This document shows, one piece after another, positions 7,122 through 14,457 of a stretch of DNA of 16,069 bases (its first letter is position 1; every line of letters starts with the position of its first letter). Below the pieces are notes generated by a model, which saw only the letters and a list, made by a program, of their open reading frames with translations, was not told the origin of the DNA and ran no database searches. This DNA is from an uncultured Clostridia bacterium (GTDB lineage: Bacteria; Bacillota; Clostridia; Christensenellales; Borkfalkiaceae). The stretch spans positions 1 to 16,069 of the forward strand of contig CALARO010000111.1 of assembly GCA_937888935.1 (NCBI GenBank), given 5' to 3'. Position numbers and translations under genes: made by a program.

Positions 7122-8708
7122 TTACTTGCGGTTGTACACAAGGATGCGTTCTTTGCCTTTTAAGGGGAAAACGAGATCGGGATTGGTGCGCGTGAGTTCT
7201 TCGGGCGTTTTGCGAAGCGCTTTCGCCGTTTCCCACAAGCCGTCGCCGCTGCGCGGCACGAAAATCGACATGGCGCACGTTTCTTCGCCGTATTCTTCGC
7301 CCCCTTCCGCTTTCGCCACGTAGCTCATCGGCACGGTTTCGTAAACGAACAGCGTAACTTTCAGCGTGGCTTCCGCTTCCGCTTCGCCTTCTTTTTTCTG
7401 TTTCAGCGAGATGCCGCACACGATCGCCTGCGTTTCGATTTCGTCCGTTTTCGCGATTTCGCCCGTTTCCGTGATGACGAACGGCAGCGTGAGTTCCGCC
7501 GCGCGCAAGCCGTCTTTATCGGACAAAATCACCCGCGCGTTTGCCACGCCTTCGATTTCGAACGCGCCGTTTTTGCCCGCTTTTACGCTCGCTTCCGCTC
7601 TCGGCAACGCCGCCGCGAGAAACGAAGCCGTGTAGTCGATCGGGGCGGAAAGCGCAGCCGTGCCTTCGATTTTTTTCACGTAAGTTTTCGTAAATCTGAG
7701 CCGACGGCAGCTTGTTTCGCGCGTTTCGAGCGTTACGCTCTGCTTTGCGGAAAACGCGTCCGCGCAGAAATCGAGCGTTTCGGGCGAATATTCGAAAATC
7801 TGCACGTTGAATTTAAATTCGGCGCGCACCGCGCATTTGTTGCGCTCTTCCGACGTTTCCGCCGACAAATTCGCCGAAGAAATGGATACGCGGGCGGCAA
7901 ATTTCGCCTGTTCGTTCTGCGCCTGATTTTGCGACTGATTTTTCGCCGCATTTTGCGCCGAATTTTGCGTTAAATCGCCCTCTGCCCCGTTCGTTTGCCA
8001 ATTTTCATCCACAAAATACGGCGCGGGCGCTTCCGCCGTGAACGGAATCAGCCGCTCGTAGGAAACGAGAGTATCGTCTTCTTTGAGCGCGCAGACGTTT
8101 AAAACGATTTCGCCTTCGACTCTTACCGTGCCGTCCGTACAGGAAACGTTTTTCACGTAAGCCGCTTCGCTGTGCAGCAGAAGATCGGTGAAATATTCCG
8201 TTTCGAATTCGTCGTTTTCTTCGCCGTCCGTCGCCGAAAACGAAAAGCGCGTGAACGTTGCGGGTTGCTTTTTCAGCGCAAGCTCTTCGCCGCCCGAAAG
8301 ATACGAAATTTCTTCTTCACGGTACACGGCGATATTCGCGCGGATCCCCGCCGCCGCCACGATAAACGAACCTTCGCGGCGATACGAAACGTCGTCCGCA
8401 AAATACGCGGGAACGCATATGCAATCGCTTTCCGCCGCTTCGCACGGGGCGCGGTGAGAAAATTCCACGCCGCGCTCGGCACGACACACGCGCTTATCGC
8501 CGTCGGCGTACACAAACGAGAACACCGCTCTGCCGCCGTAGGCGATCTGTTTATCGCCGCACGCGCAATCGGCGGGGTACACTTCGGCGCGAACGGCTAA
8601 AATTTCGCTGATTTCGCTGCCGGGAATCCGACATTCCACGCGCGAGAGCGCGGACGTTTCGCACGCTTTATTCGTGTAGCGGCAGGTTGAATATTCTGGT
8701 TTGATCAT
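7122..8708 (-). CDS. sipL: SPOCS (DUF3794) and LysM protein, SipL-like spore coat morphogenesis factor
   Basis: 528 residues. Beta-rich SPOCS/DUF3794-type segments occur at about 30-130, 175-230 and 315-460. A LysM-like domain occupies about 480-526 (SIFVPRSGDGLWETAKALRKT, ending GKERILVY). In Clostridioides difficile SipL has SPOCS domains plus a C-terminal LysM and recruits the basement-layer protein SpoIVA to the forespore. The same architecture and a veg/ispE neighbourhood support that role here by inference. No signal peptide, consistent with a mother-cell cytoplasmic protein. ATG with AGGAGG at 8719-8724, about 10 nt upstream. A Gln/Asn-rich linker (248-267) made of four-residue repeats splits the middle. 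Other LysM-SPOCS paralogues exist, so the exact orthologue assignment is less sure than the family. Confidence 0.82.
   Translation of the reverse strand: MIKPEYSTCRYTNKACETSALSRVECRIPGSEISEILAVRAEVYPADCACGDKQIAYGGRAVFSFVYADGDKRVCRAERGVEFSHRAPCEAAESDCICVPAYFADDVSYRREGSFIVAAAGIRANIAVYREEEISYLSGGEELALKKQPATFTRFSFSATDGEENDEFETEYFTDLLLHSEAAYVKNVSCTDGTVRVEGEIVLNVCALKEDDTLVSYERLIPFTAEAPAPYFVDENWQTNGAEGDLTQNSAQNAAKNQSQNQAQNEQAKFAARVSISSANLSAETSEERNKCAVRAEFKFNVQIFEYSPETLDFCADAFSAKQSVTLETRETSCRRLRFTKTYVKKIEGTAALSAPIDYTASFLAAALPRAEASVKAGKNGAFEIEGVANARVILSDKDGLRAAELTLPFVITETGEIAKTDEIETQAIVCGISLKQKKEGEAEAEATLKVTLFVYETVPMSYVAKAEGGEEYGEETCAMSIFVPRSGDGLWETAKALRKTPEELTRTNPDLVFPLKGKERILVYNRK
7922..7969. repeat. 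12-bp imperfect tandem repeat (four units) in the sipL-like gene
   Basis: Units CCTGATTTTGCG, ACTGATTTTTCG, CCGCATTTTGCG and CCGAATTTTGCG follow one another. On the minus strand they encode four-residue repeats (QNSA, QNAA, KNQS, QNQA) of the Gln/Asn-rich linker. Confidence 0.85.
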
Positions 8709-8893
8709 GGCTTTTCGTCCTCCTTTTTTGCGCCGGCCGCGATTTTTTGCGCGGGCGGTTTCCTTTGCGTTTCGTTTTCGTCCTTGACTATTCTATGACG
8801 CGGGGCGGAAAATTATGACACTTTCGCGGCGGCTTTTATCACTACTTTTTTGCGGGGCGAATAAGCGCGGCGCGTTTCGGCTAAAATATCCGT
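8709..8893. promoter_or_regulatory. Divergent control region between sipL-like gene and veg
   Basis: 185 bases between divergent starts. Towards veg, TTGACT (8784-8789), 18 bases and GAAAAT (8808-8813) is a fair sigma-A-like pair; a second -10-like TAAAAT (8882-8887) sits only 6 bases before the veg ATG and has no -35. Towards the sipL-like gene, the minus strand carries TGTCATAAT (extended -10-like, 8819-8811) with no convincing -35. A sporulation sigma factor might act there, but I cannot assign one. Confidence 0.45.
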
Positions 8894-9136
8894 ATGCTGA
8901 AAAATACGAAAAATTTGTCTTCTGTGAAAGAGTTCGTGAAAACCTGTGCCGATTCGAAAGTGAAAGTCAATCTCAATCTCGGCAGAAATAAGTCGATTAC
9001 GTTCTTCGGCGTGCTTTCGGGCATTTACCCCGCGCTTTTCACCGTGAAACCCGACGAGAAAAATTTTCTCGGGCGCACCGCCTATTCTTATTCCGATCTT
9101 TTGTGCGGCACGGTGAAGATTAAAAAAATTTTATAA
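8894..9136 (+). CDS. veg: Veg family protein
   Basis: 80 residues, matching the small Veg/DUF1021 family: basic VKVNLNLGRNKS, then GVLSGIYPALFTVK and the conserved SYSDLLCGTVKI end. In Bacillus subtilis Veg is a strongly expressed small protein that stimulates biofilm formation through the SinR pathway; its biochemical action is not settled, and no SinR system is visible here. It is divergent from the sipL-like gene. ATG at 8894 is the only plausible start, but I see no Shine-Dalgarno sequence in the 15 bases before it. Confidence 0.9.
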   Translation: MLKNTKNLSSVKEFVKTCADSKVKVNLNLGRNKSITFFGVLSGIYPALFTVKPDEKNFLGRTAYSYSDLLCGTVKIKKIL

Positions 9137-9228
9137 ATTCCGCTCGGCGTAAAGCTTTCGTCTGCGTAGTTTTTGCAAAAAATTTTGCGAAAGCCGGTGT
9201 TTTTCGCTAACGCTCGGGGCGCGTTTTA

Positions 9229-9237
9229 TGGTATACT
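9229..9237 (+). promoter_or_regulatory. Extended -10 promoter for the O-acetyltransferase
   Basis: TGGTATACT is a strong extended -10 (TG-N-TATACT). No -35 hexamer lies at the normal distance. The expected start near 9244 would put a perfect 6-bp hairpin, GCCGAA-AAA-TTCGGC (9245-9259), at the very 5' end of the mRNA. Confidence 0.6.
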
Positions 9238-9286
9238 GTTTTTAGCCGAAAAATTCGGCGAATCTTACGAAAACAGGTATTTTAAA

Positions 9287-9901
9287 ATGAGTTTGATGAA
9301 AGAAAAAATGCATACGGGCGAAATTTACGAGCCGAACGATCCCGCGATTGTGGAAGAACAGACGAAATGCCTTGATCGCTTATACGATTTTAACGCAACG
9401 CGACCCGTAGAAGGCAAAAAGCGCGAAAAAATGCTGAAAGAAATGTTTGCCGAGATCGGCGAAGGCTGCTATATCGAGCCGCCTTTCCATGCGAATTTCG
9501 GCGGCAAGCATTGCCATTTCGGCAATTACGTTTACGCGAATTTCAACCTTACGATGGTGGACGACACGCACATTTACGTGGGCGACAACACGATGATCGG
9601 GCCGAACGTGACGCTCGCTTCGGCGGGGCATCCCGTGTATCCGCCTTTGCGCAAAAAAGGCTGCCAATTCAATCTGCCCGTGAAAATCGGCAAAAATTGC
9701 TGGCTGGGCGCAGGCGTGATCGTACTGCCCGGCGTTTCGATCGGCGACAACACCGTGGTGGGCGCGGGAAGCGTGGTGACGAAAGATCTGCCCGCAAACG
9801 TGGTGGCGGTGGGAAACCCCTGCCGCGTGCTGCGCGAAATCGGCGAGAAAGATCGCGAATTTTACTACCGCGACAGAAAAATTCCCGACGATATGAAATA
9901 A
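9287..9901 (+). CDS. Maltose/galactoside-type O-acetyltransferase (hexapeptide repeat)
   Basis: 204 residues, family length. Acetyl-CoA-dependent sugar O-acetyltransferase of the Maa/LacA/NodL group. The N-terminal Mac domain reads MKEKMHTGEIYEPNDPAI and is followed by RLYDFNATRP. Left-handed beta-helix repeats follow (YVYANFNLTMVDD, IYVGDNTMIGPNV), with the catalytic His in LASAGHPVYPP at residue 115, the position known from LacA. The C-terminal GAGSVVTKDLPANVVAVGNPCRVLREI is typical. Start: ATG 9287 (AGG 9 nt upstream) is preferred over ATG 9296; a longer open frame to 9173 crosses the promoter and is rejected. It has its own promoter and terminator. The acceptor is unknown; many family members act in detoxifying excess sugars. 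Confidence 0.92.
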   Translation: MSLMKEKMHTGEIYEPNDPAIVEEQTKCLDRLYDFNATRPVEGKKREKMLKEMFAEIGEGCYIEPPFHANFGGKHCHFGNYVYANFNLTMVDDTHIYVGDNTMIGPNVTLASAGHPVYPPLRKKGCQFNLPVKIGKNCWLGAGVIVLPGVSIGDNTVVGAGSVVTKDLPANVVAVGNPCRVLREIGEKDREFYYRDRKIPDDMK

Positions 9902-9927
9902 TTTGTTTTTTGCCTGCGTATAGAAAA

Positions 9928-9961
9928 TGCCGTCGGCTGAGCCGGCGGCACTTCTTTTTTT
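9928..9961 (+). terminator. Rho-independent terminator, possibly bidirectional
   Basis: TGCCGTCGGC-TGA-GCCGGCGGCA forms a 10-bp stem with one G-U pair, followed by CTTCTTTTTTT. It is 27 bases after the acetyltransferase stop. In the other direction the stem is followed by TTTTCT and would also serve the convergent DUF1893 gene. Confidence 0.9.
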
Positions 9962-9994
9962 GATTTTACTTCGATTTTAATTTTACTTTACGTT

Positions 9995-10456
9995 TTACTT
10001 CTGCGCGGCGCGAAGTTCGCTAAGGCGTTGCAAAATCGCACGATACCCTTCTTCTTCGTTTGAAATTTCGAGTACGGCGCGTTCCATGGGGCAGACGTCC
10101 GTACCCGCGCGATTGATGATTTTTTCGGTGAGCGCGCCGTATTCCGCGTAAATTCCGTTCTCTTCGAGATAGCGTTTGCCACTTTTTGAAAGCGTTTTTG
10201 CGTACACGGCAACAACTCCCACCTTTTTGAAAAGCATTGCCGCGGCTTTGCCCACCACGACGTCCGCCGCCGCAAAGCCGCTTAAATTCACGCCCTTTCC
10301 GAGAAAATCGAGCATGGGCGCAACGCCGCGAAGATCGCTGGTGAAAACTTCTTCGCCCTTGCAAAGCGCGAGCGTATGCCCTTCGAGCGCGGTTTTCGCC
10401 GCTTTTAAATCGGCTTGGAAATTCGATTTTTTCGTAGCTGTTTTACAATTCGGCAT
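9995..10456 (-). CDS. DUF1893 protein (cytidine deaminase-like fold)
   Basis: 153 residues. Matches the DUF1893 pattern: LALCKGEEVFTSDLRGVAPMLDFL, GFAAADVVVGKAAAML, NRAGTDVCPMERAVLEI. The family is reported to have a cytidine-deaminase-like fold but no assigned reaction. ATG with AAGGA 6 nt upstream. It begins 14 bases after the stop of the AKR/ECF-S chimera, so it was built as a distal operon gene, and its association with a transporter S-component may hint at a nucleoside- or vitamin-linked role (inference). In-frame extra stops follow the gene. Confidence 0.87.
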   Translation of the reverse strand: MPNCKTATKKSNFQADLKAAKTALEGHTLALCKGEEVFTSDLRGVAPMLDFLGKGVNLSGFAAADVVVGKAAAMLFKKVGVVAVYAKTLSKSGKRYLEENGIYAEYGALTEKIINRAGTDVCPMERAVLEISNEEEGYRAILQRLSELRAAQK

Positions 10457-10470
10457 GGGTAGTCCTTGAT

Positions 10471-11337
10471 TTAATCGCTTTTTTTATCGAGCAACGCTTT
10501 AAGCGCGATAACGATGAGCGGCGCAAAAATCGCCTGCAAAATAAGTCCCGTAACGCCCGAAACGATCTGCCCCCATACGAGCGCGGGGGTGAACGGCGAA
10601 ACGCTTTGAAAGATTGCGACAAGCGCTAAAAACGCGGCTCTGCCGACAATCTGCGCCGAAATCACCGCGGGGAACGCCCAAAGCGCGTTTTTCGCGATTT
10701 TTTTCGAGAACGCGCCCGCCACCGCCGCGAATATCAAAAGTTCCGCCGACATAAACGGCAATCTTGCGAGCGCGGTCATCGGGCTTCCCGCAGCAGACGT
10801 AATCAGAAAGCTGACGAGCGGCGAAAGCGCGCCCACGGCGACGCCCCACCTTATGCCGAGCAGGCAGCCGCCGAGCAGCACGGGCAGGTACATCGGCAGA
10901 AATTTCACGCCCGACTGCACGGCGGGATCTTCGAAATCGAGATAATTCAGCTGAATCTGCACCGCTTCCACTTCGGGATAGGCGGTGAGAATATCGTCAA
11001 GCACTTCGGCTTTATCGTGAAAAGACATGCAAAGGTGGCGGATTCTGCCTTCTTTTTTGAATTGCATTGCCTTTTCGTAGGCGCGGCAGGCGCGATATTT
11101 TTCGAAAATTTCGCGGCTTTGCGCGTGCATTAAGTAAAAATCGAAATATTCAAGCCCGCAACTTTTCAGCTGCGCTTCGAAAAGCGGCTCGATTTCTTCT
11201 TCTTTTTTGAAGCAGCTTGTGGAAAGCTTATTCGCAAACACAAAACTTTCGCGGGGGTAGCGCGAAGTTAAGCAATCGCGCAACGCGGTTTCGCTCTGCC
11301 CGCCGAGATACACACGCGAGGTATCGAAATAATTGAA
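10471..11337 (-). pseudogene. In-frame chimera: aldo/keto reductase fragment fused to ECF transporter S-component fragment
   Basis: One open frame carries two truncated unrelated genes. From 11337 to about 10909 it matches the N-terminal half of 4Fe-4S-type aldo/keto reductases: FNYFDTSRVYLGG, FANKLS, FDFYLMHAQS, KKEGRIRHLCMSFHD and QLNYLDFEDPAVQSG. All four AKR catalytic residues (Asp, Tyr, Lys, His) are present, but the first strand(s) and the C-terminal half are absent. From about 10908 it becomes an integral membrane protein: FLPMYLPVLLGGCLLGIRWGV, then helices to the stop, as in ECF-transporter S-components, but without the first helix. The open frame extends to 11580 only as a shadow of uvrA. 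No good start codon or promoter exists between the uvrA terminator and the fragment. Probably the scar of a deletion that joined neighbouring genes; expression of an S-component remnant from an internal Met is possible but unsupported. Confidence 0.78.
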
Positions 11338-11393
11338 ATCCTGCGAAGTTTTTTTTGAATTTTTTGCGAATTTTTTTGATTTTTTGCCGCGCG

Positions 11394-11431
11394 AAAAAAT
11401 CGCCCCGCGAAGCAAGCGTCCGCAAGGCGAT
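11394..11431 (-). terminator. Rho-independent terminator of uvrA
   Basis: On the minus strand ATCGCC and GGCGAT enclose an imperfect inner stem (GCG/CGC), and the outer arm runs straight into TTTTTT-CG. It begins 14 bases after the uvrA stop. It separates uvrA from the AKR fragment, which therefore lacks read-through supply. Confidence 0.75.
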
Positions 11432-11444
11432 ATTTTCGTTTTTA

Positions 11445-14258
11445 TCAAAGCATTTTCTTTAAAAACAAGCCGGTATAGCTGCCCTTTACGTTCGCCACTT
11501 CTTCGGGCGTGCCGCACGCTACCACCGTGCCGCCGCCGTCGCCGCCTTCCGGGCCGAGATCCACGATATAATCGGCGCATTTGATCACGTCCAGATTATG
11601 CTCGATGACGATGACGGTGTTGCCCGAATTGCGTAGCCGGAGCAGGATTTTTAAAAGCTTGTCCACATCGTACGAGTGCAAGCCGGTGGTAGGCTCGTCT
11701 AAAATATACGCCGTTCTGCCCGTGGCGCGCTTGGAAAGCTCGGTGGCGAGTTTTACGCGCTGCGCTTCGCCTCCCGAAAGCGTGGTGGCGGACTGGCCGA
11801 GCTTCATATACCCCAGCCCCACTTCTTCGAGCGTTTTGATTTTATTGTAGATCGACGGCACGGGTTTAAAAAATTCGCAGGCTTCGTCGATCGTCATATC
11901 GAGTACGTCGGCAATGGATTTGCCCTTATACTTCACTTCGAGCGTTTCGCGGTTGTAGCGTTTGCCGCCGCACACTTCGCACGGCACGAAAATATCGGGC
12001 AGGAAGTGCATTTCGATTTTGATGATGCCGTCGCCGAAGCAATGCTCGCACCTGCCTCCCGCCATGTTGAACGAAAATCTGCCCGCTTTGTAGCCGCGCT
12101 CTTTCGCGTCCTGCGTGGCGGCGTACAATTCGCGGATGGCGTTGAACACGCCCGTGTAGGTGGCGGGGTTGGAACGCGGCGTTCTGCCGATGGGCGACTG
12201 ATCTATGGCGATCACTTTATCGAAATTTTCCATGCCGAGAATTTCGCCCGACTTGCCCCTGGGCAGCCTTGCGCCGTTCAGCTCGTCCGCAAGCGCGGGG
12301 TACAGTATCTCGTTGAGGAGCGACGTTTTGCCCCTGCCCGATCCCCCCGTAACCGCCGTGAAAAGCCCTACGGGGAAGCGCACGTTGATGCCTTTTAAGT
12401 TGTTTTGCCGGCAATTTTTAATTTCGAGCCAGCGGCCGTCCGGCTGCACTCGCGTTTTCGGCGTTTCGATTTTTCTTCTGCCCGCGAGATAATCGCCCGT
12501 GATCGAGCGCGGCTCTGCCATTATATCTTCCTGCGTGCCGCAAGCCACCACTTCGCCGCCGTGAACGCCCGCGTAAGGGCCGATATCCACGATATAATCC
12601 GCCGCGCGGATGGTGTCTTCGTCGTGTTCTACCACGATGAGCGTGTTGCCGAGATCGCGCAGACCTTGCAGGGAAGAAAGCAGTTTTTCGTTGTCGCGCT
12701 GGTGAAGACCGATGCTCGGCTCGTCGAGAATGTACAAAACGCCCGTGAGCGCGCTGCCGATCTGCGTGGCAAGGCGGATGCGCTGCGCTTCGCCGCCCGA
12801 AAGACCCACCGACGAGCGCGAAAGCGTTAAATATTGCAGTCCTACGTTCCTTAAAAAGCCGAGCCGGCTGCGGATTTCTTTTAAAATACCCGCCGCGATC
12901 AGGCTTTCGCTTTCGGAAAATTGCAGATCGTCGAGAAAATCGAGCAGTTTTTCCACGGACAGCGAAGTTAATTCGTAAATATTTTTGCCGCCGATCGTTA
13001 CGGCGAGCGCTTCTTTTTTCAATCGTTTGCCGCCGCACGTATCGCAGGGCATGGTGCGCATGTACCGCTCGATATCGTACTTCACGCCGTCCGACGAAGT
13101 TTGCGCGTAGCGGCGTTGCAGGTTGTTTACAAAGCCTTCCCACGCCATTTTATAGCTGCCCGAAAACGAGCGGGTGGAATACGACATATCGAATTTTTCA
13201 CCGCCGTTGCCGTACATTAGCAAATCGTACACGCTCTTTGGCAGATCTTTGACGGGAACGTCCAGCGAGAAGCCGTAATGCTTTGCAAGCGAGTTGACGT
13301 ACATCTGCGTTTGCGAATTGCTTTCAAGACACCACCCCGCCACGTGGATTGCGCCTTCGCGAAGCGTTTTCGTTTTATCGGGGCAGATGAGATCGGGATC
13401 GACGAGCTGCTTGAAACCCAACCCCGAGCAATCGGGGCATGCGCCGTAGGGCGTGTTGAATGAGAACAGGCGCGGCTCGACTTCTTCGATGGAAACGCCG
13501 CAATCGGGGCAGGCATACGAAGTGGAAAACAGCTCTTCGTTGCCGTCGCAATCAATAACCACAAGTCCGTCGGCGAGTTTGAGCGCTGTTTCGAGAGAAT
13601 CGGTGAGCCGCTTTAATACGCCTTCTTTCACCACGAGCCGATCCACCACCACCGAGATATTGTGCTTGATATTCTTTTCGAGATGAATTTCTTCCTGTAA
13701 ATCGTACACTACCCCGTCGATTTTCACGCGGGCGTAGCCGCTTTTTTTATAATTTTGCAGCTCTTTTACGTACTCGCCCTTTCTGCCGCGCACCACGGGC
13801 GCGTTGATCAAAATCTTGCTGCCTTCGGGCATCGCCATCACTTTATCGGCAATCTCGTCCACCGTCTGGTGGCGGATTTCTCTGCCGCATTTCGGGCAAT
13901 GCACCACCCCCACGTGCGCGTACAATAAGCGGAAATAATCGTAGATTTCCGTGACCGTTCCCACCGTGGATCGCGGGTTTCGCGAAGTGGTTTTCTGATC
14001 AATGCTCACCGCGGGCGATAAGCCTTCGATGCTCTCTACGTCCGGCTTTTCCATCTGCCCTAAAAACTGGCGGGCGTAGGATGAAAGGCTTTCCACGTAG
14101 CGGCGCTGACCTTCGGCGAAAATGGTTTCGAAGGCGAGCGTGGATTTGCCGCTGCCCGAAAGACCCGTGAACACCGTGAGTTTGTTGCGGGGAATGGTGA
14201 CGTTAATATTTTTTAAGTTGTTTTCTTTTGCGCCTTTGACTACGATATTTTCTTGCAT
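11445..14258 (-). CDS. uvrA: Excinuclease ABC subunit A
   Basis: 937 residues, normal length. UvrA dimers scan DNA and load UvrB at lesions in nucleotide excision repair. First ATPase: Walker A GLSGSGKST at 32-40, signature LSGGEAQRIRLATQI and Walker B YILDEPSIGLHQRDN. Second ATPase: P-loop GGSGRGKTS near 639-647, signature LSGGEAQRVKLATEL and ILDEPTTGLHSYD. Zinc sites: CPDCG with CPDCSGLG in the insertion, and CEHCFGDG with CEVCGGKRYN in the second half. The second P-loop departs from the usual GVSGSGKS (Val to Gly, Ser to Arg) but keeps the essential Gly-Lys-Thr. Start ATG at 14258 (MQENIVVKGAKENNLKNI) has AGGA about 12 nt upstream; the frame stays open to 14570 only through repeat sequence. 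It follows uvrB with a 348-base spacer. Confidence 0.97.
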   Translation of the reverse strand: MQENIVVKGAKENNLKNINVTIPRNKLTVFTGLSGSGKSTLAFETIFAEGQRRYVESLSSYARQFLGQMEKPDVESIEGLSPAVSIDQKTTSRNPRSTVGTVTEIYDYFRLLYAHVGVVHCPKCGREIRHQTVDEIADKVMAMPEGSKILINAPVVRGRKGEYVKELQNYKKSGYARVKIDGVVYDLQEEIHLEKNIKHNISVVVDRLVVKEGVLKRLTDSLETALKLADGLVVIDCDGNEELFSTSYACPDCGVSIEEVEPRLFSFNTPYGACPDCSGLGFKQLVDPDLICPDKTKTLREGAIHVAGWCLESNSQTQMYVNSLAKHYGFSLDVPVKDLPKSVYDLLMYGNGGEKFDMSYSTRSFSGSYKMAWEGFVNNLQRRYAQTSSDGVKYDIERYMRTMPCDTCGGKRLKKEALAVTIGGKNIYELTSLSVEKLLDFLDDLQFSESESLIAAGILKEIRSRLGFLRNVGLQYLTLSRSSVGLSGGEAQRIRLATQIGSALTGVLYILDEPSIGLHQRDNEKLLSSLQGLRDLGNTLIVVEHDEDTIRAADYIVDIGPYAGVHGGEVVACGTQEDIMAEPRSITGDYLAGRRKIETPKTRVQPDGRWLEIKNCRQNNLKGINVRFPVGLFTAVTGGSGRGKTSLLNEILYPALADELNGARLPRGKSGEILGMENFDKVIAIDQSPIGRTPRSNPATYTGVFNAIRELYAATQDAKERGYKAGRFSFNMAGGRCEHCFGDGIIKIEMHFLPDIFVPCEVCGGKRYNRETLEVKYKGKSIADVLDMTIDEACEFFKPVPSIYNKIKTLEEVGLGYMKLGQSATTLSGGEAQRVKLATELSKRATGRTAYILDEPTTGLHSYDVDKLLKILLRLRNSGNTVIVIEHNLDVIKCADYIVDLGPEGGDGGGTVVACGTPEEVANVKGSYTGLFLKKML

Positions 14259-14352
14259 GGTTTTTTGCTTCCTGTTTGGTTTTTGGGGTTGTGTTTGCGG
14301 GTGGGGGTGTTGGCAATTTCGTTTGAAATGAAAGTATGTGTAAGAAATTAAG

Positions 14353-14410
14353 CCCCTCATCTCCTTGCTTCGCAAGTAGCTTCCCCCCGAGGGGAAGCCA
14401 CGAAGTGGCT
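14353..14410. repeat. Dispersed palindromic repeat, third-locus variant
   Basis: CCCCTCATCTCC, hairpin CTTGC-TTC-GCAAG (14364-14376), hairpin GCTTCCCC-CCGA-GGGGAAGC (14379-14398) and overlapping hairpin AGCCAC-GAA-GTGGCT (14396-14410). The order and second hairpin match the copies at 3426 and 3575, so the family is dispersed in this genome. Confidence 0.8.
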
Positions 14411-14426
14411 GAACATTTTTGCCGAA

Positions 14427-14451
14427 GAAAATTTTATAGCTTAAAATTTTC
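14427..14451. repeat. Perfect AT-rich inverted repeat
   Basis: GAAAATTTTA and TAAAATTTTC flank a TAGCT loop: a 10-bp perfect stem. It lies between the two repeat elements and may be part of a composite element. No U-tract follows, so it is not called a terminator. Confidence 0.75.
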
Positions 14452-14457
14452 AGCAGG

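Noticed and set aside
9137..9200. Terminator after veg
   Set aside because: GCTTTCG and CGAAAGC arms can pair, but the loop is about 27 bases and no U-tract follows, so it is too weak to call.
9173..9286. Extended N-terminus of the O-acetyltransferase
   Set aside because: It would cross the extended -10 promoter and the 5' hairpin; family homology starts at about MKEKMHTGEIYEP.
11228..11425. Separate small gene before the AKR fragment
   Set aside because: Out-of-frame shadow of the AKR region; it starts inside the uvrA terminator and has no recognisable motif.
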